Shown in pieces: positions 22,691 through 34,194 of a DNA stretch of 64,000 bases; position 1 is the stretch's first letter, and the number at the start of each line of letters is the position of its first letter. Source of the DNA: Dermatemys mawii (taxonomy: Eukaryota; Chordata; Testudines; Dermatemydidae); the NCBI GenBank assembly GCA_007922305.1, contig ML677333.1, forward strand, positions 18,931,555 to 18,995,554. The letters are read 5' to 3'. Below the pieces are notes generated by a model that saw only the letters and a list, made by a program, of their open reading frames with translations, had not been told where the DNA came from and ran no database searches. The translations under genes were made by a program, and so were the position numbers.

Positions 22691-22834
22691 AATTGTTAGG
22701 TGACACAGGCAGAGAACAGGAGGCACTGAGGTGCCATCAGTCCCTGTGGCCCCTGCCATAGCAGAGAACTGAGTAGGTGAGATATGCCTAGATGAATCAG
22801 TGAGTCATATCTTTATGAAGTGTTGTACAGGTGT

Positions 22835-22965
22835 TGATCCCAGGATAGGAGAGAGACAGGGTAGGTGAGGTAATACCTTTTTATTCTGTTGGTGAGAGAG
22901 ACAAGTTTTTGAGTTTACACAGAATTCTCCTTCAGGTCTGTCCTCAGAGCATCACACCTAAATAA
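22835..22965 (-). mobile_element. Second Penelope-like tail family, minus copy
   Basis: Contains 'gagagacagggtaggtgagg', 'taatacctttttattctgtt' and 'ggtgagagagacaag', the reverse complement of the tail seen complete at 43.95-44.11 kb. It faces the plus-strand copy at 23035. Confidence 0.55.
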
Positions 22966-23034
22966 AATCACACCTAAATAACCCACTAACAATATACCCC
23001 AGCTGCCTTATACCCCACTTTCATTTCTCCCCTA

Positions 23035-23232
23035 TGACTGGAGGTGTGTTTGTTAACAGGCCACTTCACCTTAAGCAGTCCCTTGAAATATATGTTAACT
23101 ACATATGTTAACAATCTGTTCTGCTTTCTATTTAGCTGTGACATTGACTATGTTTCCCAGACCTGCAAAAGAGCTTGAAAGAAGTGCAAGTAAGCTTGAT
23201 AGCCTGTCTCCATCACTAATAGAAGTTGATCT
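23035..23232 (+). mobile_element. Second Penelope-like tail family, plus copy
   Basis: Contains 'acaggccacttcaccttaag', 'cagtcccttgaaatatatg', 'tatttagctgtgacatt' and 'agacctgcaaaagagcttga'. The same order of blocks recurs at 43.9-44.05 kb. Confidence 0.55.
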
Positions 23233-23589
23233 ACCTAGTCACTTCTTTACATCATTTTGTTTTTTTTAATCTATTCTCATGCAATTGGTGATCAGGAGGC
23301 AAAAGGGGTCCCCTCCCCACAATGAAACTTCAAGTTTTGACATACCTAGAGGAGTTCAGATTTGCATACTTGCCTCCCCACTCCTCTATCTCCCCCACAA
23401 CTGCCTGGGAAAGCCACTTAAATTTAAAAGTTTGTAATGTTTCGGATAGTCCTTTAAAGCTCATAAAACTTTCCAGAGTTTATATTAGTCTAGTCCCTAG
23501 AGAAGTTGCATACAATTCCACAATAATACATAAATGCTTCTATTTTAATACAAAGAATTCCCCAAATATGTAAACTTAATTAAATAACA

Positions 23590-24030
23590 TTTGTCCAGGA
23601 TATTGCCATATTTGTCCCAGTGGCCATTTAACCATGCATTTCAGATCACTAACAGTAAACAGTGAGGACAGGATACAACTCTTCAATATTTGTGTTATAT
23701 ACAACCTTTATCAGCAATATTTATATCATCTATATTGTTGATAAAGGATATTTGCTAGTGTTGGCCCAAGAACTTATTGCTGGAGGACCCCCGAACAGAA
23801 AAGGCCCTACTCATTGACATTTCCCCATTAACAACTACATTTTGAGAGCTATCTGTAAACCAGTTTTTTAATCCACGTGACATGTGCCCTGCTAGCTCCA
23901 TATAATGTAAGATTTTTAATCCAAATGTCAAATGGTACTAAGTCAAATGCCTTGGAGAATTCCAAGTTATCAACACAATTGCCTTTATTTCCTGTGTATT
24001 AGGGACATGTTTCTAATTTCTTGTAAAACT
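23590..24030 (-). mobile_element. CR1 LINE, internal reverse-transcriptase fragment
   Basis: The minus strand encodes 'LEFSKAFDLV' (23937-23967), the first catalytic block of CR1 reverse transcriptases, whose Asp binds metal. Downstream, after frame damage, it encodes 'RGLKNWFTDSSQNVVVNGE' (about 23822-23880). Neither the 5' nor the 3' end of a CR1 is attached, so this is an internal piece. Confidence 0.7.
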
Positions 24031-24869
24031 CTAAGCAGCGGCATATGAAGACTGTAGATTATGTTGTTCTTCCATCTAAGAATAAATAGTTCACATTTTC
24101 TGCTGACTTAACTCTATTGACTTTAATGCCCAACTGGCCCAGGGTAATTATATAACGACCATTTGGATAACAGTAGATTTTTGGCTACTTCAAAGGGAAG
24201 GATTTAGCTGATTCTACAGGACTTACAGAAAGAACAGAGGAAGCTGAGTAAAAGCCAGGCCAACCTCTGATTTCATGAGCTTGATAGCAAGTGAAAAAAA
24301 TAGTTTATCTCTTGTAGGAGAACTACTTGTGCCCTTGTTCTCTTAAGGATTAGTTGGATACACGTTCCTTTACTAGCTAATTTAATCCATGTGCATTCCA
24401 CATCACAGCTTTAAATGTGGATACCATTATGTAGTCTATGGCTATAACTTGTACTAATAAAAAGTAATTTAATACCTTTAACTATTGGGATTGAAACATT
24501 TGTGGACCTTGACACTTACAAGCAAATCAGTTCAAAATAAAAATTCGAAACACATATTTAGTTCCCCATGCGCTATATCCAGTCTGGTTCCCTAATGAGA
24601 CAGTGCCAACCTATGTAGAACATAAAACCATGCCAGAAGCAAAAATCCATATTTGAATGGCATCTTACCTTATGCCATAGTTTAATCTGAAACTGATCAT
24701 TTATAGAAATTGTATGTAATTAATAGACAAACTTTAGTTTAAGAGACACAGGACTAGATGCACAAAGGGGATTTAAGCTTAGTGTTGCAATGTCTAACTT
24801 TAGGTGACCTGCTGCCTTATGCACAACTGAGGCTCTGCAACCTCCCAGTTTCAGGGAGTATGCCAGGAA
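24031..24869. other. Intergenic, no gene recognised
   Basis: AT-rich. No recognised repeat or coding region. Confidence 0.4.
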
Positions 24870-25226
24870 CTGGGCTTCAGCCCCAGGTGGCAGGACTTGG
24901 GGAGGGTGCACGACCTCCCCCCCTCAACTCACCTGAGTGGGCCACCCAGCCTGTCTGAGTTGGGGAGGGGGGACACCCAAAACTTGCAGCATCACTGCAG
25001 AAGAGAGATCTCCCATGGCATCAGACAGAGTGGCCTCACAGTCACACCACAGCTCTGCCCTGATACATCATCACTTCAGGGAGCCAGGCCAAATGGAAGG
25101 CAGAAATCTGGGGAGCAGGGCATGTGACCCTGCGTTACCCCCTTCATCACTTCTGGCTGGGGGCCTACAGGTTTCTCCATTTGAGTTTTAAGAGTCTCAG
25201 GTTAAAAAAAGGTTGAGAGCCACTAG
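24870..25226. mobile_element. hAT-like element, right part
   Basis: Ends with 'ggttgagagccactag', the reverse of a hAT-type 'CTAGTGGCTCTCAACC' terminus. It follows a GC-rich interior with 'cttcagccccaggtggcagg'. No left terminus found. Confidence 0.45.
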
Positions 25227-25544
25227 CCGAACGGAAACCAGAGCTCCAAGTTAGCCGCCCAGGCTCCCTATGCAATACATGGAGAAGGTTAAGCACCTAT
25301 GAACTGAATCCACAAAAACCAGAAAGCTGATTTGGGAAATGCTGGGGAGAGTGGTGTAGCCTAAGCACCACCTCTTGAAAAGACGTAGGCATCTAAGGCC
25401 AGGTCAGCGGGAAGTGCTCCCTCAGTTTGGGATTCACGGCTATGAACCTTCTCCTGGTGTTAGGCACCTAACGCTTGGCTCTGAAAGCATTAAGGAGAAG
25501 GACCCACAACCTTTCCCCTCACCCTCTCCCATAATCTTTAGTCT

Positions 25545-25612
25545 GGGGGTTAGCGCACTCACCTTGCCTATAAAAAACACATGTTCAAATCCTCCCTCAG
25601 CCAGATTTTTGA
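25545..25612 (+). repeat. tRNA-like SINE head
   Basis: A-box-like 'gggttagcgcactcacc' and B-box-like 'gttcaaatcc', about 35 bases apart, as in pol III-transcribed SINE heads. Confidence 0.45.
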
Positions 25613-25797
25613 ACTTGAATTCACATCTCCCGCTGCTCTAGAGGCTGCGCTCACCGCAAAGTTACATGGTATTTTCAGGTGGGGCTCCTAATCTCTTTTG
25701 TTGAAGCTGTAACACTTTGTATAAATAATTAAACAGCCGTTAGGCTTGGGTGCCTAGACTAAGTAGATTTTTAGGGGATCTTTTTGATGGAAACTAA

Positions 25798-26020
25798 AGG
25801 CTGGCCTACATTTACTATGCTTACTTGCCACTGCCTATGCCACTAGGAGAGCTTTTCCTGTTGGTGTAGGTATTCCACCTCCCCAAGAGGCAGTAGCTAT
25901 GTCAACAGGAGAAGCCCTCCCATCAAAATAGCATTGTTTACACCGGGATTTAGGTCAGTATAACTCCATCACTAAGGGGTGTAGAAAATCCAACATAAGT
26001 TCCTAGTGTAGACCAAGTCT
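25798..26020. mobile_element. PIF/Harbinger-like MITE, 223 bp
   Basis: Inverted ends 'aggctggcctacatt' and 'agtgtagaccaagtct' are flanked by TAA on both sides (25795-25797 and 26021-26023), the 3-bp duplication typical of PIF/Harbinger. Confidence 0.7.
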
Positions 26021-26023
26021 TAA

Positions 26024-27416
26024 GCATCTACAAGGTTAGGTAGCAGATGAGTGGAGGTTTTGAGGCTATAAATGTAGGCAGCTAAAGAGCAGTTGGGCAC
26101 CTAAGTCCCTTTTTGGACATAGCACAGAATGTATGCATAAATGAAAATACAGTTACATTGCTAAGTATTTTTTGACTTAGAGCTGTGAATGTGTATGACC
26201 CACCTTAAACTTTATATTTCTCTCTCTCTGTGAAAATCTAAGATAAAAAGAATAGCTCAGGGAAAGCTGCTGGAAGGTTGTTTTTTGAAAATGACAGAGC
26301 AGGTTCTTTCTATCATCAGAGTTGTGCCTCATACTGAAGGATCAAATTGTGTGAATGAATGAGTCTCCTTTTTCCCTTCTAAGCATCACTAAAAGCCAAA
26401 TCTAATTAATCCTTTCTCAAGATTCATTGCTCATGAGTCACTTCTGAGTTGCTCTCTGATAAACCATTAAACCTTTGCAAACCTCGTGATGTTGTATTTG
26501 AAGAATTTCACATGCTTCTAAATGAGGCCTCATCAGTGCCAGAAAACTTTCTTGGGATTTATACTCCATATCTCAGTAGACATGTCCTGGGACTTAGTTT
26601 GTCTTATTTTATTGCTTCAAAACAGTGTGCAAGTAGTTTAGTATTCACAATCATTACCAGTTCTCTTGATTTAGGTCTATGACATTAATATTAAACATTA
26701 TAAATAGGGCAAATGACTAAAAAATTAATTGTGAGATTAAAAAAAAAGTCATGATTAATCATAGATTTAATTCTTCGATAATGTTAATTACTTCTTCATC
26801 TCACACTTCTGGGTTTGACAAGCTCCAAAATACTCACTTATCATACAACAAAGTTCCTGCACTGCTGCTAAATGCATGGGAAATGTGCTTATGGGTACTT
26901 TGTCCAGCCCTGTGGCTAGAAGAGTCAGCAAAACCTACTCATTCATATTTCTCACAAGCCCTTCTGCACATTTCCCCTCCACCATCACAGACAAAAGGAC
27001 CGTGCTGTGTTTATATTGCACTGTGAACTGTTTCATTGCTGCTGATTAAAGCCAATCCATATCAAACCTTTGTGAGAATTTATAGTTCAGCAATAAATTC
27101 AGTACATGCCAGCCACAAGCCTGTTAAAACTTCCTGGGATAACCATTGTTTATTGTTCTAGGATAAAGCATAGGGACTCCGATGAATTCCACTATTTGAA
27201 AGGAGGAAAATCCTTATGTAGCTTACTATGGAGTCCAAATGCTATCTTTAGAACATGAGATTAGGATGGGACTTCACCAAAATATCCTACAGTCTGCAAA
27301 GGCTGGGGGATAGAGATGCTACAAAGCTGTCTCAGCTACAGTCAAACATAGCAAACTAAGGAAAGCCAGACTGAAAAGCAATTCAAGCAGTATTTCTTTA
27401 CACAGAATAACTGCAT
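26024..27416. other. Intergenic; possible hAT-related A/T motif near 26.7 kb
   Basis: 26720-26775 reads 'aaaaattaattgtgagatta' and 'tcatgattaatcatag', similar to the subterminal text of the 10.4-12.1 kb hAT. No terminus or duplication supports a separate element. The nearby open frame (26751-27026) has no domain. Confidence 0.35.
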
Positions 27417-27632
27417 AGAAGGAGCAGAAGTGACAAAGAGTCCTGTGGCACCTTAAAGACTAACTAAAAGTATTAAAGCATAAGCTTTTGTGGGCTAATA
27501 CCCACTTCCTAGCCCACGAAAGCTTATGCTTTAATACTTTTAGTTAGTCTTTAAGGTGCCACAGGACTCCTTGTCACTTCTGCAATTCCAGACTAACACG
27601 GCTACCCCTCTGATTCTTGACAGAAGGAGCAG
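27417..27632. mobile_element. Inverted pair of Penelope-like tails with target duplication
   Basis: The insert at 27428-27621 is flanked by 'agaaggagcag' (27417-27427 and 27622-27632), an 11-bp duplication. Its left arm is the reverse complement of its right arm over about 70 bp: 'gcagaagtgacaaag', 'gtcctgtggcacc', 'ttaaagactaactaaaagta', 'ttaaagcataagctttt' against their mirrors. The right arm continues with 'aacacggctacccctctg', the PLE tail tip. Confidence 0.75.
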
Positions 27633-28149
27633 GAAATAAAGAGGCCAGATTAATGTTGGTGTAAATGAGGAGTAAATTCAACGATCAAATCAAAATCTGT
27701 ATGGGCCACCCACTACAAGGGGATGAGACTTACAGTGTCAGTGGGTTTTATAGCTGTTTGAAACCAGAACTCACAGCACCGCTTGTCTCTGCTGTACTTC
27801 AGTAAGGTGGCTTCCACCACATCTTTTCTACCCAGCAGAAGATTCACTGAGAGCCCAGGGAGTATAGTCTCCCTGCTTTCAGTTCAGTGCCCAGCCCCTC
27901 CGATCTGAGCAGCAATTGCAAGGAAAGGCCTGCTCAACCTCTGCATGTCTAGGATAGAGCAGTGCTCATGCAGAAAGAATCTTTGGATAATTGAGCCTCC
28001 AAACCCTAACAGGTCTCTAGTGAGCAAACATATTTCCAAATGCAAAATTGGGTGTTTTTTCCCAGCATCAGCAAAAAGCACATCACTGTTACAAGGACGA
28101 TGCCTTTGCCAAATTTGAAGTCCCTGTTCCAAAGGATGGCTGCACTAGA
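27633..28149. other. Intergenic, no gene recognised
   Basis: No recognised repeat or coding region. Confidence 0.4.
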
Positions 28150-28380
28150 GATTTTCAACAAAAGACTTGTAAGGACTTTTTTAACGTGTGCAAAACAACA
28201 TATTTTCCCTGATCTCATTCTCAGAAACAGGTGACCTGATTTGGCTGAAATGTTTTAAAAAAAAAAATAGCCAGAGGGAGACACCAGAATGGAAAATTTC
28301 AGCCCAAACCGATAGTTTGACAAAGTTATAAACAATTGAAAACAGGGCCCTGTAATGGGAAGTGTTGGGCAACCTTAACA
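28150..28380. repeat. Unclassified dispersed repeat (copy 1)
   Basis: Shares ordered blocks with 55690-55855: 'gaaaatttcagc', then 'gacaaagttataaacaattg' against 'ggaaagttataaggaactg', then 'aaacagggccctgtaatggg' against 'aaacagggtcttataatggg', then 'agtgttggg'. No termini or coding region seen. Confidence 0.55.
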
Positions 28381-28419
28381 ATTGGTGACATTAGCAGCTC
28401 TGCCTGTAATGAGGAATAT

Positions 28420-28801
28420 TTTCTCCTTCTATGTCACTCCTTTCTTTTAGTGTTTCTTTTCCTCTGATGTGTTATTGTTCTTCTTTATCCATAATCTTTA
28501 AATCACTTTCATCGTTAGTCTCGCCTTACTGCTTATTTTCCCTATTAGCCCTCCATTCCCTCATCCCCAGTTTCTTTTATATTTTCCCCTCCCCTCTTCA
28601 AATCAGTCCCTTCTAGCCCTCACTGCTTTTACCACCCTCAGCTCCATCTCTACCATGCACTTTCTTTGTCCTCCATTATCATTTTTCATTTTCACTAACT
28701 CCCCTCCTTGCTTTTGCTGTCTTCCACACTTTCTCCTCATCATTCCTTTCTTCTCTTGTTATGCTTTCTGGTCTCTTCCCAATCCCATCCCACTAAATCA
28801 G
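28420..28801. repeat. Pyrimidine-rich tract
   Basis: About 380 bp dominated by C and T on the plus strand, with 'cttc' and 'tccct' clusters. The open frames here are composition artefacts. Confidence 0.5.
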
Positions 28802-28998
28802 CACATAAGAATGGCCATACTGGGTCAAACCAAAGGTCCATCTAGCCCAGTATCCTGTCTTCTGACAGTGGCCAATGCCAGGTGCCCCAGAGGAAATGAA
28901 TACAGGTAATTATCAAGTGCTCCATCTTCTGTCACCCATACCCAGCTTCTGGCAAACAGAGGTTGGGATACCATCCCTGCCTATCCTGGCTATTAGCC
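28802..28998 (-). mobile_element. CR1 LINE, 3' end
   Basis: The plus strand reads 'cacataagaatggccatact', 'gggtcaaaccaaaggtccat', 'ctagcccagtatcctgtctt', then 'acccagcttctggcaaacag'. Reverse complement of the CR1 subfamily at 1.1 kb. Confidence 0.85.
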
Positions 28999-30117
28999 AC
29001 CACTCCCCTGTATGATCTTCATCCAGCTCCTCTGTCATGCCATGATTCTACTCTGGCTTTCCCCTACCCATCTTTCCTAGCCATTAGCCTCTGTATGTCT
29101 GCTCATTTAAGGACTGGAGTTACCCATGCAATTTGGACTGGCTTCCAACTTCCCTAAATGAAGCATAGGGAGGGTGTTAATGGCAGGTTGGCAAAGTACC
29201 AGTCTGCATCTATATAGTCTGTCATATTGTACAGATGGCCTTGTTCATTTGAGCATTTTCTCTGTTTCGATACCCATAGCTTTACTCTCACAGGATCAGA
29301 TATTTAATCGGTGTAAATCAGCATAGCTTTATTGAAAAAAATAGAGTGAGGCTGATCTACATAGGGTGAGAATGTGGGCCTTAATTTTTGCTTTTGAGTA
29401 GAACTTACAATTGAAATAACAGAGTTTCGTTTGATGTTATGTCAAAACTGGGAGTTAAGCATAATTTCAACATATAACCATAAACTTGCCAGGCTGCTTG
29501 GACAGGCTCTGGAAATTTAGGGAGTCTAGATAGGCTGTTATGAGTTCTGAATCTGTAATGATCTCATGTTGTTCTGGGTGTCAGGTTTTGTTGCAATCAT
29601 TTTGCACAGCTCTAATGAAATTTGTCTCCCATGGGAGGAACATACAATAAAGGGAATGCAGTGTTTTAATATTTGAGTATGTACTGTTCACTACAATTGT
29701 CCTATGTCCTCACTTACTAGCCAGAAAAATATCTACAATCCCCATAGTTAGCCTGTTTTGTCCTGTGCTGATTGTAGAAGAGTGAGGAATCTCGAATAGC
29801 TGCTACTGAGATGGTTAATTCATTTCTTCCTGGTTCCTCTAGAAGATTTTTATGAGATGTGTTCTTCATTCCTTCAAAATGGTGGCTGCAAGTATTAATT
29901 ACTTAATGGTTGTAAAGTACTTTGAAGATGAAAAGCCTAGTACAAGTGCTAAGTACTATTGTCTCGTATAAATTATCTTAAGCCTGATCCAACACAAATA
30001 CCAAAAAGGGTGGGATGGCTAGGTTTTTTTATATGTAAGGGATCCTCTTTACAAAGGATGCCCCCATATTGGATTAATGCAGATTATTGGATTTAGAAGG
30101 ACCCACCCATTTAGCTG
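28999..30117. other. Intergenic; two weak old repeats
   Basis: 29295-29390 resembles the 'ggtgtaaatcagcatagct' dispersed repeat, and 29895-29960 a MIR/L2-like tail ('gtaaagtactttgaagatga'). No gene. Confidence 0.35.
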
Positions 30118-30120
30118 TTA

Positions 30121-30827
30121 GGGCTTGGCTACATTTGCAGCTGTAGAGCACTTTGGGTTAAACCAGCCTTTGGAGAGCACACTAGGGAAAGCTTTCCAGT
30201 CTGTCCACACTGACAGCTGCACGCGCACTGGTGTGGCCATATTTGCGGCACTTGCAGCTGCATTGGGAGCGGTGCATTATGGGCAGCTATCCCAGCATTC
30301 AAGTGGCTGCGACGTGTTTTTTATATGTGGTGGGTGGAGTGGAGTGTGTAGTGTGTATGTGGGGGGGGGGGAGAGTGGATTTTTGGAGTGCTGAGAGTGT
30401 GTCAGAATGCTGTCTTGTAAATTCAGACCCCCTTGGCCCCACTGCCTCTCACTCACTCAGTAAATGTGAGTAAATGTGTCTCGGATCAGCTAAGCAGCTG
30501 CTGTCTGAAACGGAGCTTTGAGAGGGCACTTCTCCATTCCTGAACTGATTTCACAACAAAGAGAAGAGAGGCCACTTGGCTTAAGGTGATTATGGAATGT
30601 TTCCAGAGGTCAATCAGAGCGCAATAACTTAACTTCTTGTTTACACTGACACTGAAGCATATAACCCAATACACATCAGACTTTAATCCTCTCACCGAGG
30701 TGGATTACCAGGAGTGCTCCAGACAGGGAGTCAGAGCACTCTATGTACCTTGCCAGTGTGGACGGGGAGTAAGGTAGAGCGCTCTGGGAGGCTTTATTGT
30801 GGTATAACGTGCAAGTGTAGCCAAGCC
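30121..30827. mobile_element. PIF/Harbinger-like MITE, 707 bp
   Basis: Ends 'gggcttggctacatttgca' and 'gtgcaagtgtagccaagcca' are inverted. Internal order (a 'cattatgggcagctatcc' block, 'cagcattcaagtggctgcga', then a G-rich stretch with 'gtgtgtatgtggggg') parallels the twin MITEs at 47.2 and 50.7 kb, though it is well diverged. The left flank is TTA; the right-hand bases (TAA) do not match it exactly. The frames at 30125-30473 are spurious. Confidence 0.7.
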
Positions 30828-31384
30828 ATAAGAACTAGTCAGACATTTGCATGCTACTATTTGAAGCTGTGTCAAAGCAGGTAACTTCTGGAGGTAGCCA
30901 ATGCTATTCCAGAAATTAGCTGCCATATATGCACTCTAGCCTTCACATCCCATGGAAGAAGAATTTACCTGAGTTGGCTTTTAAATGTGGTTTCTCACAT
31001 CATTGTGAATATTTAAGTAATGTTCCCAGATTACCAGGTTGCCTGAAGAAACCACTGAGGTCCAAATTATGCCTTCATATTTGTGCGTGCAATTCACAGT
31101 TAAAAAATTTAAAATTTAAATTTGACACTTCCATGCAATCAAATTTGTTTAAAAGACTGTTTTTTTAAATCAGATTTCAACAGGTCTAGCGCCTTTATAT
31201 GTGCATCCAGGTAACAAATTCACAGGAATGATATTGTCTTCCACCAGGAGGTGATATCAGGTAGAAAACCTCTGATTTAGGGAAAGAAAGATCATCTAAT
31301 GTCATTAGTTCAGTCTGTTTGTTCCTAGAAAATATTTTTTCTTTCCCTCTGGTCAAGTTATGGTAAAACTAATAACACATTTGA
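30828..31384. other. Intergenic, no gene recognised
   Basis: Contains an A/T block, 'ttaaaaaatttaaaatttaa', near 31100. No gene. Confidence 0.4.
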
Positions 31385-31426
31385 TAACACTGCATTTTGA
31401 GATCTATGGATAAAAGTGCTATATAA
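31385..31426 (+). repeat. MIR/L2-like 3' tail fragment
   Basis: 'ttttgagatctatggataaa' then 'agtgctatataa' resembles old SINE/LINE tails of the form 'ttgagatc..tggatgaaaggcgctatataa'. The hAT MITE sits right behind it. Confidence 0.4.
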
Positions 31427-31796
31427 CAGTGGTTCTCAACCTTTTCAGATTACTGTACCCCTTTCAGGAATCTGATTTGTCTTGTGTACCCCCAAGTTAC
31501 ACCTCACTTAAAAACTACTTGCTTACAAAATGAGACATAAAAATACAAAAGTGTCACAGCACACACTATTATTAAAAATGGCTTACTTTCTCATTTTTAC
31601 CATATAGTTATAAAATAAATCAATTTGAATATAAATATTGTATGAATATAAACAAGTCATTGTCTGTGTGAAATTTTAGTTTGTGCTGACTTTGCTGGTA
31701 CTTTTTATGTAGCCTCTTGTAAAACTAGACAAATATATAGATGAGTTGATGTACCCCCAGGGAGACCTTTGTGTACCCGCAGGTTGAAAACCGCTG
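31427..31796. mobile_element. Non-autonomous hAT MITE, 370 bp
   Basis: Ends 'cagtggttctcaacctttt' and 'aggttgaaaaccgctg' are inverted. The subterminal text repeats as 'gtacccccaagtt' and 'gtacccccaggga'. Flanking 8-mers do not match, so the target duplication is lost or the right end was rearranged. Confidence 0.75.
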
Positions 31797-31812
31797 CATA
31801 TTATATAAAATA

Positions 31813-31871
31813 CTTTTTTTTAAGTGAGGTGTAACTTGGGGGTACACAAGACAAATCAGACTCCTGAAAGG
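31813..31871. repeat. Inverted partial copy of the adjacent hAT MITE
   Basis: 'aagtgaggtgtaacttgggg', 'gtacacaagacaaatcag' and 'ctcctgaaagg' form the reverse complement of 31460-31514, with one internal mismatch. Confidence 0.8.

Positions 31872-31914
<43 letters not shown>
31872..31914. repeat. (TG)n microsatellite
   Basis: About 20 TG units beginning right at the end of the inverted hAT fragment, then 'tatatatg'. Confidence 0.95.
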
Positions 31915-31919
<5 letters not shown>

Positions 31920-31921
<2 letters not shown>

Positions 31922-33720
31922 AAATACTATAATATGGATGATAAATAATACATTTTCAGGGTGCCTCATTGACCTAATGATTGCTTGTTGGCTTAAAGTA
32001 ACTTAAGAAACCATGCAGAATCATATAAAAAGCCAAAGGCAACACAGTCCAATAAAACACAAGAGTAGGTCAGAGGGAAAAAAGGGCCTCTACCTCTCAA
32101 CTGTAGAAAGCTCACTTCCAAACAAAGATGTTTCAAAAGGTTAAATGAATATTATGTTGTGCAGATAAAAAAACACTGATTAGATATTTGTACTGCTGCC
32201 CAAAGGCAATCAGTTTTCTCCCTTTTTAAAAATACTTTTTAGTGGATATAATACAATACTGAATGGCACCCTCTTGACTATTGGCAAAAAGAATCCACAG
32301 CTTCCCCCATGCTGTCCAGCTGATGTGCCAACAGGTTTGCGAACAGTTTGGAAGGATAATTCAGTCTTCATGCTCATTCCTTCCTTGGCCTCTCTGTTCA
32401 GCTATCAACAAGAGTGCCAGTGTTAGTAGCTTTCATAACATGGGCATCTGTCTAATAGGCACCAGACAGAAATTATCCCCTTATTTTGCTCAGGGTGCCA
32501 AAAACTGTCAGTGGGACATACCTTTTAGAATTTACTGAAGCAAACTGAATTTAAATCAGTTATGGAAATGAGAGAAGATCTGGGTTCCCTTACCAATCCC
32601 TTGAGCCATCCAGTTCCTCTAGCATCTAGTGTCCAGTCCTAAATGTTCTGGGCACCTCAACCTTCCAGATACTTCAGAGATTGGTCAATATCTTGTAGAA
32701 GAGCAGCTCAGCACGTCACTATAGGAACTTTGGTTCTCAAGCTTATTACAAAAATACCCCTAACTGTATATGTACATGGAGGAATTGATTCCATTTTAGT
32801 TTAGTCTTCTGAATTCTTAGGACAAAATTACTATAACATTAACTATCATTCTGTTTTAACAGCTACTGGAAATACCAGACGATATAGCTGGATATGTCAT
32901 TTTAGCCTTTTTACAAGATAAACGTGAGATTAAATTTTATTTTTTAAGTGATCTGTGGTGACATGGCATTTCCTTCCTTTGGGAAATAAAAGTGAATCTG
33001 CAATCATTTTCCAAACAAACTATCAGAAGATATAGCAACACTGCCGCTTTGTGGCCAGGAAAAGTGCATCAGCTAGTTTCAAGGATTATTCACAGAAACT
33101 TTAGTTTTCTCTCAAATGTTGCTGAAATTATAAACAGAAAAATATTTAAACAGAAGCTGAGTTTTCCTTGTAAACAATAAAGGGCTCAAGAGGATGCAGA
33201 CAGATTCAGATTTTTGTCTAAGTGCCTGTATCTTTGTTAATCTTGTAACCTTACACATTATTCCTAAAGGAGGAACACACTATTCATTGCCACCTACACC
33301 AATTTTGGTTTAAGCCTCAAATTTTTAATAGTATGAAGATCTTGCTCATCTTTGCATTTGCAAGGCCTAGTGCCCAGATATTTAAAGGTAGTTAGATTTT
33401 TAATTGTTGTTGATTTGGGAGCTAGGAACCTAAATACCTTTGAAAATCTGGGCTACAGTGACTTAGATGGCTGAGTCCCAGTTCAGCTGTTTCTTTATAT
33501 CTCCAGTCATCTGGAACAAGTAATCACTAGTCAATAACCTTCTCCTCAGGCTATAGCTTCAAAATGCTAGGTTTTTGCATAACTGCAGTTGTTGAATTTA
33601 GATTAACTGCATCCCAGGGATTCCCTCATGAAACTGCCTTAATATTGTCCCAAAATCCATGTCCATCAGGCACATTCAATATAATTGTTTGAACTCTTTA
33701 CACTTCCCATGTCTCGTATC
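31920..33720. other. Intergenic, no gene recognised
   Basis: Open frames at 32281-32538 and 32992-33180 have no recognisable domain. The 'taaataccttt' phrase near 33430 belongs to a dispersed repeat also seen at 46.15 and 62.98 kb. Confidence 0.4.
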
Positions 33721-33721
33721 T

Positions 33722-33990
33722 GTCACACTTATCACTGGAGGTTTTTAAGAACAGGTTGGATAAACATCTGTCAGGGATTGTCTATCTACTCTTGATCGTG
33801 CTTCAGGACAGCAGGACGCACCAGATGAGTGTTTCTCAATGACTGGTCTGTGGGCTGGCACCGGACCCTGAGATTTCCTTGACACAGTTTAGGAATGCAG
33901 CAAGCTAGTCCCTGGTATAAAAAAGGTTGAGAAACACTGGATTAAATATTCTCTACAGATCCCTTCCAGCCCTATGATTCTATGATTTAG
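33722..33990 (+). mobile_element. CR1 LINE 3' end, interrupted
   Basis: Begins 'tcactggaggtttttaagaa' and 'caggttggataaacatctgt', and ends 'cagatcccttccagccctat' and 'gattctatgatt', the CR1 3' terminus in sense. A small hAT-type element splits it at 33828-33938. Confidence 0.8.
33828..33938. mobile_element. Small hAT-type MITE nested in CR1 (111 bp)
   Basis: Ends 'agtgtttctcaatgactggt' and 'ggttgagaaacact' share a 12-base inverted repeat, with 'tgggctggcaccggaccc' between. The flanks are too diverged to show an exact duplication. Confidence 0.6.
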
Positions 33991-34194
33991 GCTCCTATGT
34001 CCCACTTTTAACAGTACTTATGACCATTTTTTAAACAGTATTTAGGTGTCTAAAGATGTAGATATTCAGAAGAGTGTAGATTAGCCACTAGCATAGTGAT
34101 TAGTGCACTCTCTTGGGTTCCAGTCCCTGTTTAAATGATGATTAAAGTACTTATACAAAGTGGTATATCTTTAATGGGAATGATTGAGAGTAGT

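Noticed and set aside
26720..26775. Second copy of the palindromic hAT
   Set aside because: Only a short A/T-rich 'ttaattgtgagatta' likeness. No terminus, duplication or coding match.
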